Assembly (NCBI GenBank): GCA_026214975.1
Contig: CM047807.1
Location: forward strand, 69,605,824 to 69,669,823
Direction of reading: 5' to 3'
Length of the DNA stretch: 64,000 nt
DNA from: Gentiana macrophylla
Taxonomy: Eukaryota; Streptophyta; Magnoliopsida; Gentianales; Gentianaceae
The position numbers and the translations under genes were made by a program. Of the stretch, positions 42,400 to 56,454 are shown one piece after another (within the stretch, counting starts at the first letter, position 1; every line of letters starts with the position of its first letter). The notes under the pieces are model-generated. The model did no database searches and was not told where the DNA came from. It saw only the letters and a program-made list of their open reading frames with translations.

Positions 42400-44405
42400 T
42401 GTTAGAAATCTACGCGAACGCAATGAATTAAAAATTTTGATTTCCTTTTACCCAAGATCAACTTCGTTTAAGCAATAAACAAACAAGTAGTAGACGGTGG
42501 TTACCTTGGTTGATCTATAAGATCGACGCTTTGACCGTCTAAGGAGAGTAGTTCTGCATAGAGCCGCCCAAGTGTTCGGCCTCTACCGCTAGTCCACACG
42601 AACAGCCCGCCGGAATCCCATCATGGATTGCTATTGGAAAACTCCGGTTGCTAGACCGGCCTTTTTCCCCTCTCTCCAACTCTCTATAGGATGCTCTCTA
42701 ATTTTACACAAGAACTATTAGTTCTTGGAAATGTGTTGTACAAAAGAGCTTGACACCCACCTCCTATTTATAGTAGAAGTGGCGCCCCAAGTAGAGTAGA
42801 AAGGAAGAAAGCCTTTTCCCAATAAAATAAGGAAAATATAATTGATTGATTTATCTCATTTATTATAATATCTCATATTAAATAAATCTAGGATTTTGTC
42901 AATATCTTATATTGAATAATTCCAAGATATTGTCAATATCTTATATTGACAATATTTATCTTTTATTATATTACCATAAATCAATTTACACATGTGTATA
43001 TATCACATATATATATAACACATATAAATCTATTAATATATACCAAATATAAACACTATGGTGCGCATACATGCAAATCCAATTTGCAATCAATGTATAC
43101 ACACGCATGCATTTAATATATATATATTATTTTATTTTATTAATATATAATATTAATAATAGGTAATATCATTAATTAAATTGCACAATCCAAGTGTATC
43201 TTATACACTTCAATGTGGCGCCCTTTGACCAACAAATTGGCTTCGGAATATTCTTTAATTAATATAATACTATTAATATCTTGTATTTAATTTATTCATA
43301 ATAAATAAATACCACCATATTAATTTACCACTATAACCTTTATAGTCTCGAGATAAACTTTCCTTATTTGGTTATCATCTATAACCACATTTTAATCCGG
43401 CTAGATGTTCTTATGTGTGTGACCCGATAGGCTTCCGAATATGTTGGCCGTAGACACAAAGTGCAAATTACTTAAAATGCCCTTCATGCCTAACGATCAC
43501 GGGATAGCGTCTCAGCAACACACCGTGACCCCAAACATCGGAAGAGTCAAATGCAATGACTACTACCTTTCATGTGAAGCAGTACCGTGTAACTTACAAT
43601 CCTATCATTTGTAATAATATCCATACGGTCGTTAGTCAAGTGTCAAAACATCAACGACCGTATCTTATAATCTGGATATCATGCTCTCTCGAAGTAACTC
43701 GTTTACTCTACTTTGCAAAGATTCACGAGAGTAAGACATTCCTTATAAGAAGGCCATTTCGGATATTCGATCCCAATCATAGGATACGCGATTCCCGGAC
43801 GACCAATCATGTATACTCCGTGATGCTTGATATCATACCCAATCACTACCGCATGATCGCCCGTGGCTGTGGAAACCTCAATAGTGTCAAAGCATGACAA
43901 TCCACACCGTGATGCCATGAAGACTCGGTCTTAAGGATAATTACACAACCGCCACATAGTGTGACACTTATCCGTGTAAATGGGTCGGCCTAACGTCACG
44001 CATTCTCTAATACACGTCCACGCATACCCAAGTGTCTCTACACTTCGATAGACGAGATCTATCCACGCGCCTAAAGATGAAGACATCTAATACGTGCTAG
44101 TCTCTGCTTTTATACTATCAATGCCCTGTTTAATAGTACATCAGCCTAGAGACATTTAAGTATCAAACTTATTAAAGTGATTAGAGATCTCATCAACCAT
44201 AATCGCCTATCATGGTTTCTCTATCACAGTTTAATACTAAGGACGTCATCATATAACAATTCATAATTGGTTCTTCAAAAAGAACATATATATGACAACA
44301 GAAAAGCCATTTAATATATATATATAAACATAAAGAAATAGTCGAAATGATCCGACCCGGTCGGATCCGGTCCAACCCGATTGGGTTTAGGACACTATTT
44401 CAACA
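42400..44405 (-). repeat. 3' LTR of element A
   Basis: The 2006 bp start TGTTAGAAATCTACGCG and end GGACACTATTTCAACA. Minus-strand TATA box (CTATAAATAGGAGG) at ~42761-42774. The copy at 49791 is nearly the same, with clustered small differences. Frames inside are not genes. Confidence 0.92.
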
Positions 44406-44417
44406 ATCTCCCACTTG
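44406..44417 (-). other. Polypurine tract of element A
   Basis: The minus strand reads CCAAGTGGGAGAT against the LTR start TGTTGAAATAG. Confidence 0.8.
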
Positions 44418-44489
44418 GCCTAAAACCAATCACTCGCACACACAAGACCAAGTTGAAACACAAGAATCTCATGCAATGCTCGCAACTAG

Positions 44490-46100
44490 CCCTAGCCATG
44501 AACGGATCGCTATCCATGGGGACTCAGACTATCTTCATATCATGCTCCATATGATCAAGTCAAAGGAACCGCCTCAACACACACGAATCTCTCGACGAGA
44601 CCCGGTCCTTGCTTCAAGCAATGAATCCACTTACTATATCAGCTATATAGAAAAGGTGGAAGAACCGTACAAGGTTCATGAATGAACCTTATAGATCCAT
44701 GTACTGCTCCCGCTGCGCCTCTAAGGCACTACTGTGTTTTGGCTGAGTTGTAAAATTTACAGTGATCCATATGCTAGAACATTTCCAGCTCACTGTATCA
44801 CTTAATCAAAGTGATCGCAAACCCAGACTGTAGCTCCCACTCGCCTTCGATCATAAGACTTAGGACATACGTCTGTATAACTATATTTATCTGATTCCAA
44901 GTTTCGATAAACTAGGAACTCTTCCTTAACTTGTTTAAGGATATTCTCGACATTCACCAGATTTACTTTCATACTTGCTTATGACTATTCATGGACTATG
45001 AACATCTGGCATTCCTTTTATGATGGTTCCTATCGCATTATCAAAGGAAACCTTCCACAAGCATCATCTTTCACCTTACCTTTAGGACGAACGTCCTAAC
45101 ATAGATAGATCTTGAGAACACCGCCGTGAGATCCCGTCGCGATCTATGCTAAACTCCTTTTAGCATCACATCTATATAGGTAAACTATAATCTAACAAAT
45201 GTGATTAAATCTATCACTATAGATTCTTATTTCTAAAAATAAGAACTCGCCAATCCAAGTGCTTTCGTAAAGACCTTGAACTACCAAACATTAATTAGTG
45301 TGACATGGGGTATTAATTCGAGAGAGATATCTAATATCTTGCTCAAAAATCACAACACACTCCCACTATCCATATTGCACATGGGGCATATCCTTCTTTT
45401 GACTAAATCAAAACTCCTTTGATTATCAAACAAAGAAATTGTCTAGAGAAACTTGTTTGAGTCCATAAATGGATCTCGTGGGCTCACATATCATGTTATC
45501 GTCTATGAACATCGAGCTGTTTGCCCAACGTCTTCAACACTATCATATAGTCCACGATCATGGTTATAACAAGTATTATCTGAATAGAAATGGGCTCAGC
45601 CTTACGGGGACATTCCCTCTAGGTAAGACAGACTAAGTTCACAACCTGGTTTTCACTGATAGAATGTAATTCAGATATTATGGCTCCTGGCCATATCTCT
45701 CAATCTTGCCTTTCAAACATTCCTTCATAAGTTGTGAGATATTCATTCTTCAAGATGAACATACCAACAACCTTTTCAGGCTTGAGGTTATCCACAGACT
45801 TACAGAACTTTTGTGTGCACTGAGCAGTGATCTACACCTCATCGCTATGCGGCGTCTGCTCATGTTCCAGTGGTCGAATATATCTTTGTGGTTCTCAAAC
45901 TCTTTTGAGACCTGATTCACTCCCACTGTTTCTTTTGGAAGAAACACTTCCTTTAGAAGACAGCATGTTTGGAGACAAACATTTTGCTCCACGGACAAGT
46001 AAACAATATCCAGCGTACTTGCTAAGATATTCCACAAAGTTGCATATGTCGTACTAGGCTCCAAGCCTTTTTGACTTTGCCTATGAAAACTTCAAATCAT
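44490..46100 (-). pseudogene. Copia RT and RNase H traces in element A
   Basis: Read on the minus strand, in this order: a post-integrase linker (LLKEVFLPKETVGV at ~45960), an RT N-terminal phrase SENQVVNLV near 45650, a YGLKQ codon run (45454-45468), the SGS codons AGTGGGAGT (45359-45367), and an RNase H end (VLRRF near 44570, followed by HMEHDMK). All three frames are used. The spacing between SENQV and YGLKQ is ~170 bp, about half of normal, so a deletion has occurred. The catalytic YVDD is not visible. The order and direction agree with the LTR, PBS and polypurine tract. Confidence 0.6.
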
Positions 46101-49100
46101 CGGTTAAGATAGATTTGACATTATCCTCTTCCATAGCTGATATGGAATTTATTCAACCTTTATTCTTTGGAACTCGGTTAAGTATAAGGGCACTATCCCG
46201 AAACGGGTAAGGGATACATCGCATGGCTTACGTCACACCTTTATCATATAAAGTGTTACTTCCATTTTGGGAACACAATCTAATTGCGTATCCCAAAGAT
46301 GGTATCCTTCAAGGGTGAATCTTATTCCCTTTCAGACGACTTCTGAAACACCCTTTAGGTATTAATTACTTCAATCCAATTGAAGATTAATTCCTAAGTA
46401 GCTCATCAATCTCATATTAAATCTTGGCTCGAACTTTTCGGGCTTTCCGAATCATGCACTTCATCGAGTACACTTGACTATTTCAAAAATAGTCATAGAG
46501 ACTAATAAACAATTATTTGTGGCATTAATTGTCACAAGCCAACAAACATTCGTATGTTTAGGCTTTAGACAATTTTTCTAGATTTTACAACCTTTCGAAA
46601 AAAGGGTATTTTAGTCCTCTTTGGATAAGATACATTATAACCCACATGATTCATAATCATATGGTTCAACATCATCGTAATGACGTTTAATTACGCACTT
46701 CCCTTCCAGAGAGACTACATCTAGAACAACTACAAATATCAAGGATAATGACCATACAAATATTTAGTTGAGATCTCATCACATATATCAACTATATAGT
46801 GACAACAATCTAGTATGTTAGATTCAAAGTGACCTTCCAACTTTATCGGAATAACATTTATTCTTTACAATTGAATGTGTCTACTAAATCCTAACAAATA
46901 AATCAAAACTTATTCTTCATAAGAACCGAACATAATAACATTTATTTAGTTCCCTTATCAGTTATTTTAGATCCGAATATGGTAAGTGTTACAACATTTG
47001 TTTAACCTTCCATATCTGTATTTAATCTTTCTAATTTAATCACACTCGTAAGATATCATATATCTAAGAGTTGACTTGAACTTAGATAGATTTATATCAA
47101 CTCACTTGCCTAGATTAGAAACTTCAATAAGTTCTTTATTTAAGCACATGCCCTAACTTTCCTTTTAATCCTTTAAGCACTTGAGAAATGTTTCTTATTG
47201 TAGTCTTCATAAGACTTAAGAAAGATCACAAGAGTTGTGTTTTCAACTTCCTTTCATAAAGAAAATCTAAAGTTTATTAAATAGTTTATTTAACCTTTGA
47301 ATCGTATTCAAAACATTGACTATTTAATTAACCTTAAGCAATGATAGAATTAAGTCGATACTTAAATCTTATAACTTTGAAAACAACCTTTCCAAAATTA
47401 GAGTGGTCATTCTTATCCGACGTTTTGAATTAATTGTCATCGTATGACTGAATGATCATCTTGGATCGTATCCAATATATGACTAATTCGTTGAAACTTA
47501 TTTCAAATGATTTAATCATATTATGAGCTTCCGTTTTTCATTAATAATTAAAGTCTCGGAGCACTACATCAATTATGTAGTCTCTAACTACTATAACGGG
47601 ATGGCTCATGTCATTGCTTATTTTAAAAGGATTATAATTACTTAACCATATTTGAGAACGTTTCTCAAAATTAACAGTCATAATTTGGTTTTACTAATCG
47701 AGAATAAAACATAAATATAAAGTTTGCTAAAACTACAACATAAAAATAAAGATAAAAGAGTGTTGTTGTCTATACACGCAAAATCAAGTATGGTCTTTGG
47801 GATTATGATTTTGCTCCCACTAGTCAACTACTCCTAATTGACTTTCAAGAATATTTTCAAAATTCTTTAGTGGCTGGAATCCTATCTAGTTGACTCGATC
47901 CCGGCGTGGGCGATCGACCGGATCAATTTCGACGGGTAGGTACTTCTTACCAATCGCGTCCAACGCGACTTCCGATGGTTTGACTAGTCAACTCTTTGTG
48001 ATTCACATCGCCTATGTGATAGTCAACCTTATGTCTCTAAAATCGAGACGGTCCCGACGTGGGCCAATCACCGCAAGATTCTTAGTCGAGTCGTAACCCA
48101 AGTATTCATGAGATCTCATAACGATCATATCTCGATAATGACGATATACCCGTGGTAGTCAACTCCCGGCGTGGGCGATCAGTTGGATCCGAACAAGGGC
48201 TCTTCACCGTCACTATAATATTGGGAGACACATTATAACTCGATTTTGTTGTGGGAGTAATTTTAAATTAATTCACTTAATTAATTTCAATTAATTCTCT
48301 TAATTAATTTAATTACGGTCTCATCAAATATATCTATCTCTATAGACATACATCCTACGCATTTATCTAGATCGTGCCTAGTCATGCATCTATCGTATCA
48401 TATAAAATAAATACAAGCACAAAATAAATAAATGCGTAAAGTAACCGGTATGATCATGGACTTTTCCTAGAGTGCGGTTTCAATACAACCGAGCGAAACC
48501 GCTGGTCACAATCTAAGGGTATTTGCAACCGCCAATAGGATCTCTAATGCTCCATTCTCCAATGGGATCTTCATTTTCGTCTTTCTTTGGTCTCCATCTT
48601 CCTGCTCCATTCTTGTTACATTTAATTCTATCTAATAAAATAAATACACCCGCCGCACACTTGGGAAGCCAACGGAATGGGATAAATGCGTAAAATAAAC
48701 TCGGTCACGCGTTCTTCATAACGGCCTAGGACAATTTTTAAACCAACAGAAAAATTAAATCATTCACATCTATCCTATCGGTCGAGTCCATGATCAATCG
48801 GGGTCCATATAATCATATTATATCTACTATATCTATTCCATATAATAAAATCTTATGAAAAAGATAAAATTAAAATTTAACTACTTGCGTCTTAATTAAT
48901 CAATTAACATTTAATCTATTAAATAATTTTATCCAATCAATTAACTAATTAACATTTAATTAATTAAATGATTTTAATCGAAATAAAATTAACGATTAAT
49001 TTTAAACCGATTTTAATTTTAATTTTAATTAATTAGAACTATTCCAAAAATAAATCAAAATTAAAATTATTTCTCTTTTGTTTCTTTCCTTTTGTTTCGT

Positions 49101-49120
49101 AATCAAAAGGGATGCTTTGG
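46101..49120 (-). other. Element A internal region, gag to integrase equivalent, unrecognisable
   Basis: About 3 kb with no frame above ~70 codons and no motif I can name. At 47895-48185 a CCCGGCGTGGGCGATC phrase recurs three times (47899, 48052, 48167 approximately) with local GC enrichment. By position it should derive from gag, protease and integrase. Confidence 0.4.
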
Positions 49121-49390
49121 TTTCTAAACCAAATTTGGCTTAAGCTCAGCTACTTTCCAAAATCAAAATTTTGGAAGTGGCACAAAGCGCAAGCTTTTTA
49201 CAAATCAAATATTTGAAAAGGGCCTAGGCCTATTCCAAATCAAATATTTGGAAAGGCCAAATAATTTTGGTTTAGGCCTGGCCACTTTCCAAAATCAAAA
49301 TTTTGGAAGTAGCCTAGGCCTAGGCCTTTTCCCAAATCAAATATTTGGAAAGGCTGAGCCTATTCCAAACAAAGTTTGGAAAGGCCATTA
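49120..49390. repeat. Imperfect tandem repeat with internal palindromes (element A leader)
   Basis: Five units alternate between CCAAAATCAAAATTTTGG and CCAAATCAAATATTTGG, each an inverted repeat, separated by AGGCCTAGGCC-type spacers. Each could fold into a hairpin. The open frame at 49248-49454 results from the repeat. Confidence 0.7.
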
Positions 49391-49554
49391 TTATTTTAAT
49401 GCCATGTGGCATCCCAATGGCCCAAACTATTTGTACCATTGGTTAGCCACATGACACAACTAAACAAAAGACGAATTACCAATCACAACTATGAACAATA
49501 ATGAAACACAAAATACACAAAACAAAATTTAGGGATCCACCAAAAGATGCACCA

Positions 49555-49646
49555 GCCGACGTCGACCGCCCCAAAGGGTGCCGCGCCCGCTTGGCGCAAT
49601 TTCGTGGGGTGCCGCCGATCGATCGGCCGAGCACCCCAAAAGCCGC
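49555..49646 (-). other. GC-rich hairpin-bearing block in element A leader
   Basis: A ~90-bp block of very high GC in AT-rich surroundings. It contains CCGATCGATCGG flanked by GGGGTGC on one side and GCACCCC on the other (49604-49637), able to form a strong stem. A T-tract of ~17 follows at 49648. It lies ~145 bp after the primer site on the minus-strand transcript. Confidence 0.65.
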
Positions 49647-49778
49647 CTTTTTTTTTTTTTTTTTTTCTTTTCGTGTATCGATTTGCGAATCAAAAATCTT
49701 TCATCTTTTAATTACGTGATTTAAACGATAAAATTAACTACGCAAAATAACATGCTTATTGCTTAAGCTCGAAGCTCT

Positions 49779-49790
49779 CTCTGATACCAC
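49779..49790 (-). promoter_or_regulatory. Primer-binding site of element A
   Basis: The minus strand reads GTGGTATCAGAGAGAG directly after the LTR end CCTAACA: the common initiator tRNA-Met site TGGTATCAGAG. Confidence 0.85.
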
Positions 49791-51799
49791 TGTTAGGAAA
49801 TTTACGTGGAAATGCAGCGGAATTCAAAAATTTGATTTCCTTTTACCCAAGATCAACTTCGTTTAAGCAATAAACAAACAAGTAGTATACGGTGGTTACC
49901 TTGGTTGATCTATAAGATCGACGCTTTGACCGTCTCAGGAGAGTAGTTCGCATAGAGCCGCCCAAGTGTTCGGCCTCTACCGCTAGTCCACACGAACGAC
50001 TGCCGGAATCCCATCATGGATTGCTATTGGAAAACTCCGGTTGCTAGACCGGCCTTTTCCCTCTCTCCAACTCTCATAGGATGCTCTCAATTTTACACAA
50101 GAACTATTAGTTCTTGGAAATGTGTTGTAATACAAAAGAGCTTGACACCCACCTCCTCTTTATAGTAGAAGTGGCGCCAAGCAGTAGAGTAGAAAGGAAG
50201 AAAACATTTTCCCAATAAAATAAGGAAAATATAATTGATTGATTTATCTCATTTATTATAATATCTCATATTAAATAAATCTAAGATTTTGTCAATATCT
50301 TATATTGAATAATTCCAAGATATTGTCAATATCTTATATTGACAATATTTATCTTTTATTATATTACCATAAATCAATTTACACATGTGTATATATCACA
50401 TATATATAACACATATAAATCTATTAATATATACCAAATATAAACACTATGGTGCGCATACATGCAAATCCAATTTGCAATCAATGTATACACACGCATG
50501 CATTTAATATATATATATTATTTTATTTTATTAATATCTAATATTAATAATAGGTAATATCATTAATTAAATTGCACAATCCAAGTGTATCTTATACACT
50601 TCAATGTGGCGCCCCTTTGACCAACAAATTGGCTTCCGGAATATTCTTTAATTAATATAATACTATTAATATCTTGTATTTAATTTATTCATAATAAATA
50701 AATACCACCATATTAATTTACCACTATAACCTTTATAGTCTCGAGATAAACTTTCCTTATTTGGTTATCATCTATAACCATATTATAATCCGCTAGATGT
50801 TCTTATGTGTGACTGACGATAGGCTTCCGAATATGTTGGCCGTAGACACAAAGTGCAAATTACGAAAATGCCCTTCATGCCTAACGATCACAGGATAGCG
50901 TCTAGCAACACACCGTGACCCCAATCATCGGAAGAGTCAAATGCAATGACTACTACCTTTCATGTGAAACAGATTTATCGTGTAACTTACAATCCTATCA
51001 TTTGTAATAATATCCATACGGTCGTTAGTCGAGTGTCAAAACATCAACGACCGTATCTTATCATCCTGGATATCATGTTCTCTCAAGTAACTCATTTACT
51101 CCCACTTTGTAAAGATTCACGAGAGTAAGACATTCCTTATAAGAAGGCCATTTCGGATATTCGATCCCAATCATAGGATACGCGATTCCCGGACGACCAA
51201 TCATGTATACTCCGTGATGCTTGAAGATCATACCCAATCACTACCGCATGATCGCCCCGTGGCTGTGGAAACCTCAATAGTGTCAAAGCATGACAATCCA
51301 CACCGTGATGCCATGAAGACTCGGTCTTAAGGATAATTACACAACCGCCACATAGTGTGACACTTATCCGTGTAAATGGGTCAGTCTAACGTACGCATTC
51401 TCTAATACACGCCCACGCATACAGTCCAAGTGTCTCTACACTTCGATAGACGAGATCTATCCCTGCCCTAAAGACCGAAGACATCTAATACGTGCTAGTC
51501 TGTTTATACTATCAATGCCCTGTTTAATAGTACATCAGCCTAGAGACATTTAAGTATCAAACTTATTAAAGTGATTAGAGATCTCATCAACCATAATCGC
51601 CTATCATGGTTTCTCTATCACGCTTTAATACTAAGGACGCGTCATCATATAACAATTCATAATTGGTTCTTCAAAAAGAACATATATATGACAACAGAAA
51701 AGCCATTTAATATATATATAAACATAAAGAAATAGTCGAAATGATCCGACCCGGTCGGATCCGGTCCAACCCGATTGGGTTTAGGACACTATTTCAACA
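49791..51799 (-). repeat. 5' LTR of element A
   Basis: The 2009 bp start TGTTAGGAAATTTACGTGG and end GACACTATTTCAACA, followed by AAAGA at 51800-51804. They match 42400-44405. Confidence 0.92.
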
Positions 51800-54773
51800 A
51801 AAGAGCCACAGGTTATCAATCACCTCAGCAGACTATAAAGTCCACACAACCATAATGGGTCAATGGTTAAACCATACTCCCACTGCGCTCGGGTGGATTG
51901 ACATTCGATCCGGTAGTATTTATCGGTGTAATCACCAACAACCGATGTTGGACGGGTCCGATTAAATCAGATAGTAACTTCCTTTGGGTAACCGTGACTC
52001 AAGGTCTAAGGTCATTACTTATAGATTCTATCTATCAAGAATTGTGACACCAAGCTGTCACTTTACGATCTCAAGAATCTTACAACCAACCTTCACTCGC
52101 CTCATTAAGGCATTTCACGATCGGTCAAAATCTAAACGTATGTATAAAATCTCCATCCTACCTTCAAGCATTAAATGCTAAATGCCTACATTTACGGAAG
52201 TTGTGTGAACCGAATTCACTCCTTATCCATAAATTCACTAGCATCTTCTAGGTAGATTTCTCGGTTTACATAATAATGTTAACCGTTATTTTGCAAACAA
52301 TTATCTTAATCAAGTTTAGCAGTGTATTGTAGTACATCAATAACTATATAGGGCAAGTCTATGGTTTCTTTCTCGGTGAGAAACATTCCACTAGGAGGCG
52401 GTGAGCATCACCCCAAGACTATGCTATAGCCTATTTATGAGCATGGAATACTCTATTCTCTCGCTAAAATCGAGACTTCTCCTCGTATTCTTTTGATAAA
52501 CTAAATCGCGTTTCGAGTAGTTATCAGACAAAATGTCACCACTCAAAAACTCCCACTAGCTTGTGTCTCTCACTAGACCCCAAAGGTCATGATGAACAAG
52601 CTATGTTACCCCTTCAAATCTATTACCCTCTCCCGATTGAAAGGAAACTTAGTCATTGTTCCTTTGAGATAGTGTTCCTAGACTGGGAGATAGGAATCAC
52701 CCTTAGCCACCGTCGAGGTCTTATCTCTAGGATATATGCACTAATTAATAGATATTGAAGGGTCGTTTATCTTAATACGGAAACCTTTTATCTTTAATAG
52801 TTTTAGATGTGTTACACATACCTATTCAGCTTTTCTTAGTGGTTCTGTCTTTATCAAACAAAGTCCGAGTCACGCATTGCATTGCACTACAAATGTCATC
52901 TTCACTTTGTTTAAGGCAATCGTAGTATTGATATGAAAGTGAATCCATTTGTTTCAACGAATCAGAAATGAAAAAATAATTTTTTCGTGATATTCAAGGA
53001 TAGAATCCGAAATTCATTTCCTTATATCACTCCCACTATTATAGCTGAAATAACTGCCCGTTGTCTACTTTATTAATTGTTAATGCACAACTTCCTTGTT
53101 CTTCCAAAGAACTAAGCTACCGAGTCAAGTTACTCGGTTTAAGAAAGTCGCTAAGGATTCATTGGTTAAGTGATCCGAAATCATTTTCCTTATCCTATAC
53201 TTTCTGTAATTAATTTTTCGGTTTAGCCTCAAAACTTTAGTTAAGATGATTAACACTTATAGACATTCTTTCCCATTCTCAACTTTCCTTAAAAGGAAAT
53301 AGTCTTGAACTAGCAGTTCAATTGAGTAGACACTACTCGTGAACTGTGGGATGTCTAATGAAAGCGTTACCCAGTGGGACTAAAAAATTAGAAAAACAAC
53401 AGATAAAAGCTCCCACTAGTTTATCGGTTCCAAATACGGTCTAACTAGCGACACTTTAATTTATGATTCTCTAATTTTTCTATTAGAAAATTTCTCGTGT
53501 AGACACTACACAATTAAAAATTCACTAGAAGAATTTTATCGTCCCAATCATCTTTCAAACTACCTATGGTTGTCTCTCGTTCAACACGAGTGACATCAGT
53601 GACATACTTATTTACGTCACTTAAGTCTTGAAGGCTCAAGAGAAATATCTCTTCCGAAAAATTAATCGCATGTAAGATCAACAAGTACAACATTCTAGTT
53701 ACTTGTCACTTTTTAACGAAGTCATTACTAGTCAATTTTACACTAGCAGTCTAGCACCCTAGAGAGATATATAAATAGTTGTAAATAAAATTGACATAAA
53801 ATAAATCCAAATCATACACTACTAATAAATTTTAGGAACATAAACTAAGTACTTATAGTCTATCCTACCGTTCCAAGGATTTAATCTAATGCCTCAGTGC
53901 CGCCTTAGGGTAGGTCAAAGAGGTTTCGATTAATATTGAAGATCAGATTGAGAATCGAACATCTCATTTGTGATCGTCAATCACCTTTCCTTTTTCAGCC
54001 AAGGTACTACCAAAAATACCCTTTATGAGTGTGACCTACTGTCTCAGATTTTTAGGTAGACCCCGAGTGTGCCGCCTTAGGGTCGGTCAGTGACCCGACG
54101 AGTACCCAAAATCCTATCCTTTCGGAGACCAAGCCTTGAATTTTGATAGCGGTGAAGGCCTTCCTTAGGGGGCCGAAATCAAAGCCGGCACGAGGCGTCA
54201 CCATTCTCTCACGTTGCTTGTGTCAACAGTAGAGGCCGTGGGGTCGGCTGTCGCCTCTCCCGCTCCCACTCAATATTTTGAAAAAGTGGTGGGTTTACTG
54301 ATCACGTTTTTGGACTTGATGTTACATTAAGGAACAATAAATTATAGGCCCGAATGTTGTCGGTTATGTGGGCTGGCCCACCCGACCTATTCGTTAGAAC
54401 ATATGTGGCCGTCGGACGGGTCAAGGCTAGGAGAGCTCCGTTGAGCCGTAGTGGCTCTTCGGATGGCTCAAGATTTCCGCACTTCGTGCAAACACCACAC
54501 GTGGAGGGTGAAGTCGATTGAGCCGTAGCTACTGTTGACCACCCAACCGTGGTTAAACCACTTTCGAACCTGTTTGCCCTTGATTATCCAATCCTTAAAC
54601 ATCAAACATTCACGTAGACACTACGGAACAAATACGTAATCTCGTCTTAGGTAAGGTGGAATTCACCGAGAATCCAACACCTTAACCACGAGGTTTCAGG
54701 ATTTTACTCCTTATGCTTTCACAGAGTGGGATTCACCGAGAATCCATCACCCAACCTCGATGATTGAAAAAAC
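51800..54773 (-). pseudogene. B1 internal region, middle part, shattered
   Basis: Continuation of B1 after element A; parallel to 57939-61003 of B2 and very similar in the last 900 bp (CAGTGCCGCCTTAGGGTAGG at 53897 and 60137). No frame above ~75 codons. TCCCACT motifs recur (51877, 52549, 53029, 53411, 54264). In element A the same motif is coding sequence for SGS in RT. The part from ~53890 onward, by position, should be gag-derived but shows no zinc knuckle. It is cut at 54773 by B2. Confidence 0.55.
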
Positions 54774-56454
54774 TGAAGGATGCAGGTTCTTAGATCTAAA
54801 CGAGTTAGATCTATGCGCAGCGGATGGATCACGATTTATATGACACAATTCATAATTAAAGGACTTAAGTACTACAAGGGGGTTTAAGATTATATTACAA
54901 ATAACGGGAAGAGTGCCTTGATCTTCCGATGTGTTCTCCAAATGGCGGTTGGTGGACACCCTTCTTGATAAACGAACCTCCTTGATATGCAACACCAAGA
55001 AAAACTCAAAGTTTTTCTTCCTCTAAAACCCTAGACAAGAGAAACAAATTTTTCCTCTCCTTTTAATGAGTGGGGCGAAATTTTCCATGCACATATGTCT
55101 TGGAAGGACTCTCTTTATATAGGAGAGTAAATCCTTGGCCTCCAAGTTTCTAATTAATTAAATAAATAATTAAAAAGAAATCACAATAAAGGATAATTCC
55201 ATTTATTAAAGATTGTGATTAATCAATCAATCAATTACAAATAAATCATCTTTTATTAATCATTAATCACACAAGAAAATCAAATCTTGCATTTAATGAA
55301 GTATGATGCGCCACCCCTAGGGTTTAAAAGCCCACATAAAATGTCTTTTATGTGTATTATATTATTTAGCCCAACTAAATAATATCCATGCATATCAATT
55401 AATTAGCCCAGCCGATTAATTATCACTGAGGCCCAAGTAACAAGATTACTAGTCCAATTACGAAGCCACATCGGGGACCATGGACCTATAACCGTAGAGC
55501 TCCAATAATTAATTATTCGTCGAATGAATAAGTACATTAATTATTAATTCGGGATTACGCCACCATAAACCCAAATCGAACTCTACCGATTATAGATGTA
55601 TACTTATACTCAACCCATAGAGTGAATAAGCGTCCATTGATATAATCACTACATACGGATTAACCCTCCATAGACTGTCCATTCTGAGTGGGAAGTCTCC
55701 GTGAACCCGACTCAGAATATCTTATCCTTATTTACCATTAGCCTCCTGATGATCAATTAGCACAAATATCTGACTAGTAGCTAATTAGTCAAATGTGAAC
55801 TCCCGGATCGATCACTTTCATAGGGCTAACAAATAAGGGACTGTCTCTCTACTTCCCGCAGGAAGGAATGGAATCCATGTCTGTGAAAATCGAACTACTC
55901 ACTCATCTCGGAGATAGTGCCAATGAGAAGTGGCTTGGAACACATATTAAAGTGAACCGTAACTAACACATCAAACACTACCCGGGACAAGCAAAGATCC
56001 TCGTGATCACCTCAGATTAAGGTTGATCCATATATGATCATCTAATGATTTAATAAGATTCCTCGATTACGGAATTATACCGAGAAATTCATATTAAATC
56101 GGTCCAAATTCTATATGAATGCCATCATATATAAATGCCCCACGTAGGTACCCTCTACCGACAGTCGGATAAGACTATCACACCCTAAGGTGTTCAGGCG
56201 CATTATTGGTGTTTTAATCAAGAGACCCTAAACTCGATTAAGTTCACCACGGACTAAAAGTTTAAGCATATCTCCACTAACTCAATCCTCACATGTGATC
56301 CATACACTGAGTTAAGTGGTTACATATGATATACTTAGGGTTTGCAAAGAGTGTATTACTTTACAAGCACAAAGCAAGTAATAAGGTGAGATAAATTACA
56401 TCATTCATTATTAAAAACAATTACACAAATTGTCTTTCGGCACTACACCTAACA
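54774..56454 (-). repeat. 3' LTR of B2
   Basis: The 1681 bp start TGAAGGATGCAGG and end CACTACACCTAACA. Minus-strand TATA box (CCTATATAAAGAG) at 55111-55123. Confidence 0.92.

Larger units (their letters stand above)
42400..51799 (-). mobile_element. A: full-length copia element, minus strand, coding decayed
   Basis: Two ~2.0-kb LTRs, an AAAGA duplication, a tRNA-Met primer site left of the right LTR (49779-49790) and a polypurine tract right of the left LTR define an intact 9.4-kb insertion transcribed on the minus strand. The internal region (44406-49790, 5.4 kb) is long enough for gag-pol, but only scattered pol traces remain. Confidence 0.9.

Noticed and set aside
42960..43180. AT-rich TATATATA stretches as possible matrix attachment or replication origin
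   Set aside because: Present in both LTRs of A at the same place; it is simply LTR sequence.
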